Source: Pseudidiomarina aquimaris
GTDB lineage: Bacteria > Pseudomonadota > Gammaproteobacteria > Enterobacterales > Alteromonadaceae
Length of the DNA stretch: 64,000 bases
NCBI RefSeq assembly: GCF_003987395.1
Contig: NZ_PIPT01000004.1
Location: 186,001 to 250,000 of the forward strand
Direction of reading: 5' to 3'
Shown: positions 47,311 to 55,511 of the stretch, in pieces
Position numbering within the stretch: position 1 is the first letter of the stretch
Layout of the letters: the number at the start of each line of letters is the position of its first letter
Notes under the pieces: model-generated
What the model saw: the letters and a program-made list of their open reading frames with translations, nothing else
The model's database searches: none
What the model was told of the DNA's origin: nothing
Position numbers and translations under genes: made by a program

Positions 47311-48774
47311 ATGAATTCATTTAAAAAAACTCTTCCTTCTATTTCCCGTGTGAAACAACGCGCAAAGCAATTAAGAAAAGGTCAAAACATAAGTCAATCC
47401 GAAGCATATCAAAAGCTCAGTGAACAGTATGGATTTTCTACTTGGCAGAAGTTTAGGGAAGCTCTTTTGAAAGCTGAGATTGCTAGACCTAACCTGCCCC
47501 AGCCATCAATGGAATTTGTATCCGATGACGATTTTGATATGTCTGAGAAAGATTACGAAATTTTAGAGGAAGAACGAAACTTCGATATTCCTATCGAACA
47601 ACGAGAACTTATCGCTGAAAATAAAAAAGAGCTTACAAAACTCGGTGTTGAATTCGCCACCTTTGAACCAACTAAGACAGGGCTCAATAAATCAATCATT
47701 GATGCGACCCAAATAGTTCGTACGCTCTTTGAGTTAGAAGGCTTTCACTCATATCATGATCAAGGACAAGGTTCAGACCACAAAGTAAAGAAGCATGCAT
47801 TTCTACTATCGGACGACATGTCGATAAGGTCACGCGTAAGCCTTTACAGACCGAAGACAAAAAAGGGAGATCCAAGAATGTGGTTCTCCAAGCTACCACA
47901 ATACTGTGAAGCCGGAGACCAAATAGCCATCGTTGTATTCAAGGACGAACTATACCTGCTTAACTTAAGTAAAGTTAGATTATCGAACTCTCTAGCATCA
48001 AAAACCTCTGCGATAGCTGTTTTTCTTAGAGCGCTTCATGAGTTTGAATCATCCGCTGCTGAAGATCTGCTGAATAAGCTTCGAGCATTAGCCTTGAAAC
48101 CAATGCGTGCTTTGAGAAGTGGAAGCACTGGTGTCGGCTACACTATCGAATCGAGGTTAGGAATCGCTGCTAATAGCAGCAAAGAGCCTGATTACAAAGG
48201 AATCGAGATCAAATCAGGAAGAGGAGGCAAAAACCGTACAACGTTGTTCGCTCAGGTTCCAAACTGGGAGCTTAGTCCTTGCAAGAGAAGCGCTGAAATT
48301 CTCAATAAGTTCGGTTACGAAAGAGACAAGGACTTTAAACTATACTGCACTGTTAGCACCCAACGGGAAAATTCACAGGGCCTTTCTTTTATCTACAACG
48401 AAACAAAAGATGAGTTGCAGGAATGGTACAATAAGTCAGAGTTGGTGGCTATTTGGCCAGGAAACTTACTTCGCCAAAGGTTGAAGGAAAAACACTCAGA
48501 AACATTTTGGATCCATGCAGAAAGTAAAATGATTGACGGTGTCGAACATTTTCAGCTTATCAATGTAACGCACACGAAAGCACCAATACTTAGTCAGCTC
48601 GTCCCATTAATTCAGAGCGGGTTGGTTACAATGGACCACTTGATAAAGCGAAGTGGAAAGACTAACCGGGTATCAGAAAAAGGGCCATTGTTCAAAATAA
48701 ACAAGACTAACTTGAGCTTACTATTTCCAGAGCCTGTAACTTACTTACTCGACACTTCTGACGAAGAAACATAA
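47311..48774 (+). CDS. MvaI/BcnI family restriction endonuclease with N-terminal extension
   Basis: A 487-residue protein. The C-terminal half (about 265-487) matches MvaI/BcnI restriction enzymes: GVGYTIESRLGIAANSS, then PDYKGIEIKSGRGG with a PD-(D/E)xK-like catalytic centre, and later WPGNLLRQRL and FWIHAES. Such enzymes cut short CC(S/W)GG-type sites; the site here is unknown. The first about 50 residues resemble the short helical domain annotated as glyoxalase-related (SRVKQRAKQLRKG, then SQSEAYQKLSEQYGFSTW). Residues of about 90-250 are unassigned. I chose the ATG at 47311, where the helical domain begins; the frame is open from 47227. It is divergent from its likely methylase. Confidence 0.85.
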   Translation: MNSFKKTLPSISRVKQRAKQLRKGQNISQSEAYQKLSEQYGFSTWQKFREALLKAEIARPNLPQPSMEFVSDDDFDMSEKDYEILEEERNFDIPIEQRELIAENKKELTKLGVEFATFEPTKTGLNKSIIDATQIVRTLFELEGFHSYHDQGQGSDHKVKKHAFLLSDDMSIRSRVSLYRPKTKKGDPRMWFSKLPQYCEAGDQIAIVVFKDELYLLNLSKVRLSNSLASKTSAIAVFLRALHEFESSAAEDLLNKLRALALKPMRALRSGSTGVGYTIESRLGIAANSSKEPDYKGIEIKSGRGGKNRTTLFAQVPNWELSPCKRSAEILNKFGYERDKDFKLYCTVSTQRENSQGLSFIYNETKDELQEWYNKSELVAIWPGNLLRQRLKEKHSETFWIHAESKMIDGVEHFQLINVTHTKAPILSQLVPLIQSGLVTMDHLIKRSGKTNRVSEKGPLFKINKTNLSLLFPEPVTYLLDTSDEET

Positions 48775-48786
48775 CCTAAACATTAT

Positions 48787-48825
48787 CTTGGTTGGGACTT
48801 GATTTCACATCAAGTCCCAACCAAG
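48787..48825. terminator. Strong 17-bp stem hairpin after the endonuclease gene
   Basis: Perfectly complementary 17-base arms (48787-48803 and 48809-48825; core GGTTGGGACTTG) enclose a 5-base loop, 13 bp after the stop of the endonuclease. It is GC-richer than the surrounding island. No T-run follows, so termination is probable but the sequence could also be a recombination or protein-binding site. Confidence 0.7.
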
Positions 48826-48937
48826 ACTTTCGAACCCACAACTATAAGCCGAATACTGTCCGCACTTGACCTGTACGACCGAGCGTTATAACACCCATCC
48901 ATCAGTCTATTGGATACGCCAAATAAAACTTTAGAAT

Positions 48938-49312
48938 TTAAGCTCGATGCTGGTCCAACAAAATCGCATTCCCATCCGGGTCCCGAATCATCAAGCTACC
49001 GCGACTATCCGGCCCATCTAAGTTTGCGTTAAATACTTCAATGCCCGCGGCTTCGAGTTGCTTATGCAGCTCGCGAATGTCTGTGAAAGGCTCGACGTTT
49101 TTGCCGTTCTGGTCCCAGCCGGGGTTAAAGGTGAGAATGTTTTCATCGATGTATTTGCCGAACAATCCAATCACATGCTCGCCGTTTTTCAGAATGGCCC
49201 AGCCTTGCTCGCTCATGTCGGCTAAGGGTTCAAAACCTAGCTTTTTGTAGAAAGCTAACGAGGCATCAAGGTCTTTGACGGCCAAACTTAAAGAAAATGC
49301 ACCTAAATTCAT
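48938..49312 (-). CDS. VOC family (glyoxalase/bleomycin-resistance-like) protein
   Basis: A 124-residue protein with two beta-alpha-beta-beta-beta units of the vicinal oxygen chelate fold: FSLSLAVKDLDASLAFYKKLGFEPL at the start and LMIRDPDGNAILLDQH at the end. Family members bind a metal and act on varied small molecules, or bind drugs. I chose the ATG at 49312 (GAGGAG upstream) over an in-frame start 33 bp earlier. It marks the right flank of the island, with core-like base composition. Confidence 0.85.
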   Translation of the reverse strand: MNLGAFSLSLAVKDLDASLAFYKKLGFEPLADMSEQGWAILKNGEHVIGLFGKYIDENILTFNPGWDQNGKNVEPFTDIRELHKQLEAAGIEVFNANLDGPDSRGSLMIRDPDGNAILLDQHRA

Positions 49313-49356
49313 GAGCTTGCTCCTCAGCGACTCATCACGATTCACCTTTTTGCGTA

Positions 49357-49385
49357 AATTATTTTATGTTTTTCATAAAATAATT
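49357..49385. promoter_or_regulatory. Perfect 12-bp-arm inverted repeat upstream of DUF2975 gene
   Basis: AATTATTTTATG (49357-49368) and CATAAAATAATT (49374-49385) are exact inverted copies around TTTTT. The site lies between the divergent VOC gene and the DUF2975-HTH pair, 61 bp before the latter, and may be the operator of the HTH protein. Confidence 0.5.
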
Positions 49386-49445
49386 ATTGAAATACGAAAT
49401 AACTTCGATTAAATTATCGCCAACTGTACGAGATAAGGAATCATC

Positions 49446-50048
49446 ATGAATACTAGCACACAGAAACTATTTGGCATTTCAGCATTGGCGCTTGCCGTAC
49501 TTTTCCCGATCTATTGGATTAATGCGATTGGTTTTGCCTTCGACGTTGGCGAGATGAGTTATCGCGAGGACTTCACAACGCTCGACGTTTGGGATCTCAT
49601 ATTTTTGATCATCGGCCTGCTTGAGATCACGGTCTATGTAGGTTTGCGTAATTACTTTAAAGACCAAATCAATGGCGGGTTCGCGGGCGTCTTGTTACTT
49701 ATCATGGCTGGGCTTATTGCCTTAACCCATGCGACCTTACTGATTGACCTTACCGTGGGACTTGGTTTGTTTAGTGCCACGCCAGGCTTTCTCGATACCA
49801 TCGCTATTGGTTCAATATTGGTATTAGGACTCTATGCGGTTACATTATTTGCGCTCGCAATTGCGTTGTTGGTGCGTTTTCCTGAGTTACCTACACTTAT
49901 CAAGATCTTTGCAGCCTTGGCGCTCATTACAGCAGGTTCGCAGATCACAATTGTGTTTTCATTCGCGAACATCATTTTATTCCCGATTCTGATGCTCATT
50001 GTGGCGTTCCACTTTTTGCTTGGCGACAACAACGTTGAAGTGGTGTGA
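49446..50048 (+). CDS. DUF2975 membrane protein
   Basis: A 200-residue protein with four membrane helices (about 8-30, 50-70, 78-100 and 115-140, then a late pair 150-190). The early YREDFTTLDVWDLIFLIIGLLEI region is typical of DUF2975, which is nearly always followed by a small YozG-like HTH regulator, as here after 15 bp. Function is unknown; the pair probably forms a membrane sensor and repressor unit. AAGGA lies before the ATG. Confidence 0.82.
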   Translation: MNTSTQKLFGISALALAVLFPIYWINAIGFAFDVGEMSYREDFTTLDVWDLIFLIIGLLEITVYVGLRNYFKDQINGGFAGVLLLIMAGLIALTHATLLIDLTVGLGLFSATPGFLDTIAIGSILVLGLYAVTLFALAIALLVRFPELPTLIKIFAALALITAGSQITIVFSFANIILFPILMLIVAFHFLLGDNNVEVV

Positions 50049-50063
50049 GGCCTAGGAGGCGCT

Positions 50064-50270
50064 ATGACTATTCGAATCAATTTAGATGTGGAGATGGCGC
50101 GCAACAAGCTTTCGCTCACGGAGCTTTCGGAGCGCGTCGGGGTTTCGATGACCAACTTATCGCTGCTGAAAACGGGTAAGGTTAAGGCGATTCGCTTTAG
50201 TACGCTCGAAGCCATTTGTCGTGAGTTGAAGTGTCAGCCGGGCGATTTGTTGGAGTACATTGCTGACTAA
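50064..50270 (+). CDS. YozG-like XRE family helix-turn-helix regulator
   Basis: A 68-residue Cro/CI-type DNA-binding protein: LSLTELSERVGVSMTNLSLLKTGKVKAIRFSTLEAICRELKCQPGDLLEY. It is the usual partner of DUF2975 proteins. AGGAGGCGCT gives an excellent ribosome site. It probably binds the palindrome at 49357 to control its own operon. Confidence 0.9.
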   Translation: MTIRINLDVEMARNKLSLTELSERVGVSMTNLSLLKTGKVKAIRFSTLEAICRELKCQPGDLLEYIAD

Positions 50271-50273
50271 AGG

Positions 50274-51149
50274 TTAAGGCGAGGCGAACGCTTGGCTCAA
50301 GTAGTCCACGAAGAGTCTAGCTTTCGCCGACAGGTTACGATTGGGGGTGTACACCGCCCAAATGCCTTCACGGGCATCGCGGTACTCGGTCAGTACCTCT
50401 TGCAGCTCGCCCTGAGCAAGTGCTTCGGTAACGTAATAGTCTGGCAGCTGCGCTAACCCAAGTCCTGCTTTACAGGCATCCAATAAGGCAAGACCTGAGT
50501 TACAGTGAATGCGGCCATTGAGCCGCAAAGAGCGCTCCACACCCTGCTCCCGAAAGCGCCAGTAATCCAACGTACCAAGCAAGCACTGATGCTGGTTCAA
50601 CTGCTCAAGCGAAGTCGGTGTGCCGTACTCGGAAAGATAGGCCGGACTGGCACAGACCGACAGCTGGCGGTCGCCAAGACGCTTGGCAATTAACGACGAA
50701 TCTTTCAGGCGGCCGAGGCGAATCGCAACATCAATACCATTTTCCACCAAATCGAGTGTGCGATTGGTAAGGTTAAGATCGAGGCTTACCTGTGGATAGT
50801 CCTGCAAAAACTTATGTGCTAGCGGCGCAATGTGTTGCTCGCCAAAGGTCACCGGCGCGGTAACTTTTAATAAGCCTTTTGGCTCTTGCTGCATTTGCGT
50901 AACGGCAAGTTCAGCCTCTTCTAGCCCCTCAACGAGTTGCTTGCATTGGTCGTAATAAAGCTGTCCTGCTTCAGTTAGACGAACATTACGCGTGGTTCGA
51001 TGCAGCAACTTCACGTCGAGCCGCTGCTCAAGTGCAGAGACTTTTCTGCTAACCTGTACAACACTGGTGCCGAGCCGAGCTGCCGCTGCGGTAAAGCTGC
51101 TTAGCTCCGCCACGGCGACAAACTCGGTCACCCCTTCCCAACTTGCCAT
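50274..51149 (-). CDS. LysR family transcriptional regulator next to frmA
   Basis: A 291-residue regulator with an N-terminal winged helix (about 1-60, with SSFTAAAARLGTSVVQVSRKVSALEQRLDVKLLHRTTRN) and an effector domain (about 88-290). It is divergent from the glutathione-dependent formaldehyde dehydrogenase gene, a common arrangement, and probably controls it. An inverted repeat with 8-bp arms at 51186-51211 is its likely site. Confidence 0.93.
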   Translation of the reverse strand: MASWEGVTEFVAVAELSSFTAAAARLGTSVVQVSRKVSALEQRLDVKLLHRTTRNVRLTEAGQLYYDQCKQLVEGLEEAELAVTQMQQEPKGLLKVTAPVTFGEQHIAPLAHKFLQDYPQVSLDLNLTNRTLDLVENGIDVAIRLGRLKDSSLIAKRLGDRQLSVCASPAYLSEYGTPTSLEQLNQHQCLLGTLDYWRFREQGVERSLRLNGRIHCNSGLALLDACKAGLGLAQLPDYYVTEALAQGELQEVLTEYRDAREGIWAVYTPNRNLSAKARLFVDYLSQAFASP

Positions 51150-51185
51150 GGGTTTTAGACTCCTCGTCCCTGCCTAACAGCGAAC

Positions 51186-51211
51186 ACATTATTTCATATA
51201 GGTAATAATGT
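51186..51211. promoter_or_regulatory. Probable LysR-type operator between LysR gene and frmA
   Basis: ACATTATT (51186-51193) and AATAATGT (51204-51211) are exact inverted arms with 10 bp between them, in the 144-bp divergent gap. Position and symmetry suit a LysR-type activator or repressor. Confidence 0.55.
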
Positions 51212-51281
51212 ATTTCATTTTACCTAGATTATAAACAAATATGTTTTCTTTAAACTAGGCGCATCGCTATTTTTAACGTAA

Positions 51282-52873
<1,592 letters not shown>

Positions 52874-52934
52874 GGTCGCCTCGCTTAATTCAAGCCGAAA
52901 ACGAAAAAGGAAAACAGACTACCTTTAGCGTAGC

Positions 52935-53771
52935 CTACGGCGCGTCTTTTAGCAGCCCCGCATTTTCACGCGTGTTCAAACGCCAGTCGTAATCGGTGTA
53001 GCGAATACGAATGTCGCCGGCCAAGGCCTCGCGCTCAGCTTTATCGTCCGCTAATACGCTGGCATATTGGCGCATATAGACGCGAAGATCGCCGAAATCC
53101 TCTTCATACCAATCGAAAATACGTGATAAATATAAGCCTTGCGCATCGATACCGTTCAAAGCGCGGTCACTTAAAAATGTCCGCATTTGATCGTCAAGTT
53201 GGGTATCTAAGGCGCTTGCGGTGTACGCTTCAGCGCGAAGCTTCGGGCAGCTCATCGCCGCGCAAACTAACGCGGCATGAATACGCGGTTCATCAAAGTA
53301 GACGCGGATGGTTTTGTGTTCGACCCAGTCGAGGGTACGCATCTTACCCAGCAACTCGACCACTTCGCGCTCCCACGCTGAATAGAACAAGCCACCAAGG
53401 TCACGAATCGACTCCCGTTCACCACTGACGAATGACTCATAGTGATCGACAATCAGCTCCAACGTAAACGCATTGTAGGCATTGATAAGAAATGCCAACT
53501 GCTGGTCCTCGCTCCACGAACGGTATTGGTCGACGGAAACGTCAGCTAAGTCTTGCAAATAGGCATTCAAGGCCGGTTCATCAGCTTGCAACGCAGCATA
53601 GTCCACCACCGAGCGGCGGCCTTCGTTGTAGACCCAAACGTGCTTCTGCAGCAGATCGGTGTACGCCGCATGGCTGTGGTCAAAGGATACAGCACCTTGT
53701 GACTCGGCAAAAACCGCGGTTAATGGCAGTAACCATATCAAGGTAATAATCGTAATCAGTTTATTTTTCAT
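52935..53771 (-). CDS. Exported DUF547 domain protein
   Basis: A 278-residue protein with a signal peptide (about 1-22). The DUF547 core is recognised from AFLINAYNAFTLELIVDHY, SIRDLGGLFYSAWEREVV, EPRIHAALVCAAMSCPKLRAEAY and FDWYEEDFG. The conserved His and Cys in the third block suggest a thiol-type active site, but the function is unknown. Its start overlaps the yoeB stop by 11 bp, so it may be transcribed from the toxin-antitoxin promoter. Confidence 0.85.
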   Translation of the reverse strand: MKNKLITIITLIWLLPLTAVFAESQGAVSFDHSHAAYTDLLQKHVWVYNEGRRSVVDYAALQADEPALNAYLQDLADVSVDQYRSWSEDQQLAFLINAYNAFTLELIVDHYESFVSGERESIRDLGGLFYSAWEREVVELLGKMRTLDWVEHKTIRVYFDEPRIHAALVCAAMSCPKLRAEAYTASALDTQLDDQMRTFLSDRALNGIDAQGLYLSRIFDWYEEDFGDLRVYMRQYASVLADDKAEREALAGDIRIRYTDYDWRLNTRENAGLLKDAP

Positions 53772-54036
53772 AGTGATAGCGGCATTGAAGAATGGTCAAA
53801 TGCCCCTCCTCGTAGTGATAAACCAGACGATGCTCACGGTCTATTCGGCGTGACCATAGGCCTGATAAGCTTCCTTTCAGAGGTTCGGGTTTTCCGATAC
53901 CTTCAAAAGGAGTACGCATACATGACTTGATAAGTTTATTGATGGCTTTGCGCGTTTTGGGCTGCTGCTCCCACGACAAATAGTCGTCCCAAGCGTGGGG
54001 CGTCCAGCTCAACACGCATTCATTCTTTCTTTTCAT
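53761..54036 (-). CDS. yoeB: YoeB family ribosome-dependent mRNA interferase toxin
   Basis: A 91-residue toxin that cuts mRNA on the ribosome when freed from its antitoxin. Family landmarks: AWDDYLSWEQQP, INKLIKSCMRTPFEGIGKPEPLKG, and SRRIDREHRLVYHYE with the catalytic Arg; it ends with CRYHYEK carrying the catalytic His. It overlaps the antitoxin gene by 17 bp, so the two are coupled. The following DUF547 gene overlaps by 11 bp. Confidence 0.93.
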   Translation of the reverse strand: MKRKNECVLSWTPHAWDDYLSWEQQPKTRKAINKLIKSCMRTPFEGIGKPEPLKGSLSGLWSRRIDREHRLVYHYEEGHLTILQCRYHYEK

Positions 54037-54289
54037 CGATCAGGCCCCGCTGCGAGGCCTTACCTTGCTTAAACTGCTCAATCGACTCAGCTAGACGCGA
54101 AGCGTTGACCGGCGAGCTTAGCAAATGAATGGTCTCTTCCATGCTGGTGTAATCTTCCAATGAGAGCATCACCACTGGACGCCCGCGCTGACTGGTAATG
54201 ACGGTAGGAATATGATCCTCGGCTACCGACTCCATATACCCTTTCAGCGACGCACGCGCTTCACTGTAGGTAATTACTTTGACGGTCAT
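54020..54289 (-). CDS. yefM: YefM/Phd family antitoxin
   Basis: An 89-residue antitoxin of the prevent-host-death family: VITYSEARASLKGYMESVAEDHIPTVITSQRGRPVVMLSLEDYTSMEET at the DNA-binding end, then the toxin-binding tail LLSSPVNASRLAESIEQFKQG. It neutralises YoeB and represses its own promoter. A TGTACA-centred palindrome upstream fits the known operator type of this pair. Confidence 0.94.
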   Translation of the reverse strand: MTVKVITYSEARASLKGYMESVAEDHIPTVITSQRGRPVVMLSLEDYTSMEETIHLLSSPVNASRLAESIEQFKQGKASQRGLIDEKKE

Positions 54290-54320
54290 GATTATGCCTC
54301 GCTTTAGTGTAGAACAAAAT

Positions 54321-54343
54321 CATTGTACTTAACATTGTACAAT
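54321..54343. promoter_or_regulatory. YefM-YoeB operator
   Basis: The palindrome ATTGTACAAT (54334-54343) and a neighbouring half-site ATTGTACTT (54322-54330) lie 33-54 bp upstream of the antitoxin start. E. coli YefM-YoeB binds TGTACA-core palindromes, so this is a good match. Confidence 0.75.
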
Positions 54344-54367
54344 ATGACAAATTATGACCGTCAACCC

Positions 54368-55495
54368 TCAGCGCCGCCGCGCGCGTTTGTTACGTCGCTG
54401 CCACCAAATATAGGTGCCAGTGATAGCTAACAATAAGGGTAGTACGCCAACAAAGCTATACCAAATTTTTACCGCGAGTCCGCCCCACGTACCGAAATGC
54501 AGGCGGCGGAACGAATCCAAGGTTTTCATGCCCACACCCTGCTCATTCAGGTTGTAGGTGCTCAGGTAGTCACCACTCTGAGCATCGTAGTTCGACACGC
54601 TGCCGTAGTTACTGAGCAGCGGGTTAGCGGTTGGTGCGCGACCAAAGACGGTAAACGGTAATTCGGGTTCAAACGGAAACAGCAAGTAGGTTGGCTTAAA
54701 GCCATCGATGCGCTCACGGCTATCGGCCACCAAGGTATCGATATTCACCTCATCGCTATACAGACGCTCGGTCATAATATGATGTTCTTGACCACCGCCA
54801 TGCTCGGTCCACTCTTCATAGAAGATTAGGCCGTTGTAGTAAACGCCGGTAATACCTAAGACTAAGAGTACTGGTGAGGCGAAGGTCCCCGCCATTTTAT
54901 GCAGATCGCTGAACACCACCAACATGCGTTGGTTCCAGCGCAGAGTGAAGAAACGCGCCCAAAAGCGACGGTACATGATCAGTCCCGATACGCCCATGAA
55001 CAACAAAAACAAGCCCAGGGTTAAGCCGATCAGCAGCCCCAAATGTTCGGTAGCAAAGCTAAACTCTAGCCATTCAATGTCATTCAGCAACAAGGTGTAG
55101 TGCAATTCGACCAACCAGTCGGTGAGGTAGTGGCTAGGCTCTGTGGGTTGGCTTTGCAGCTCTCCGGTATAGGGGTTCAAATGAACCTTATGCCAGATGT
55201 CGGTGCCCTCTTTGATCACAAACACGCGATCGGCTTCGTCATGGCCGGCTGGGAAGATTTCCCAACTACCCATTTCGTATGCTGGCAATTGCTCATTCAC
55301 ACGATCTTTCAAGGTGTCATAGGGCAGTCGTGGGGCTTCTGAAGGCGCCAGCGTCGCCACCTCCGGCAGCAACAAGCTATCGATTTCTTTTTTGAAAACC
55401 AGAATACTTCCGGTCAGGCAAATAAGCAGAAAGGGGATCATAAAAATGATCCCCAACCAGCCATGCCACTTGTGCAGTGTTTTTCGCATGCTCAT
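54368..55495 (-). CDS. PepSY-associated membrane protein of an iron-uptake locus
   Basis: A 375-residue protein with four membrane helices (about 13-35, 145-170, 195-220 and 345-365) and PepSY-type periplasmic repeats. The first helix begins HKWHGWLGIIFMIPFLLICLTGSILVFKKE, typical of proteins encoded with TonB-dependent siderophore receptors. They are thought to act as reductases that release iron from siderophores. It starts 16 bp after the receptor gene in the same direction. Confidence 0.9.
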   Translation of the reverse strand: MSMRKTLHKWHGWLGIIFMIPFLLICLTGSILVFKKEIDSLLLPEVATLAPSEAPRLPYDTLKDRVNEQLPAYEMGSWEIFPAGHDEADRVFVIKEGTDIWHKVHLNPYTGELQSQPTEPSHYLTDWLVELHYTLLLNDIEWLEFSFATEHLGLLIGLTLGLFLLFMGVSGLIMYRRFWARFFTLRWNQRMLVVFSDLHKMAGTFASPVLLVLGITGVYYNGLIFYEEWTEHGGGQEHHIMTERLYSDEVNIDTLVADSRERIDGFKPTYLLFPFEPELPFTVFGRAPTANPLLSNYGSVSNYDAQSGDYLSTYNLNEQGVGMKTLDSFRRLHFGTWGGLAVKIWYSFVGVLPLLLAITGTYIWWQRRNKRARRR

Positions 55496-55511
55496 AATTG
55501 TCGACTAAGCC

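Noticed and set aside
47115-47324. Forward-strand open frame of 69 codons before the endonuclease
   Set aside because: Composition is not protein-like, there is no ribosome site, and it overlaps the reverse-strand 59-codon frame and the endonuclease leader.
38800-48960. Possible direct repeats flanking the island (AATTTGAAGCTTC near 38820 and AATTTAAGCTCGA near 48935)
   Set aside because: Several mismatches in a short AT-rich stretch; no tRNA or integrase supports an attachment site.
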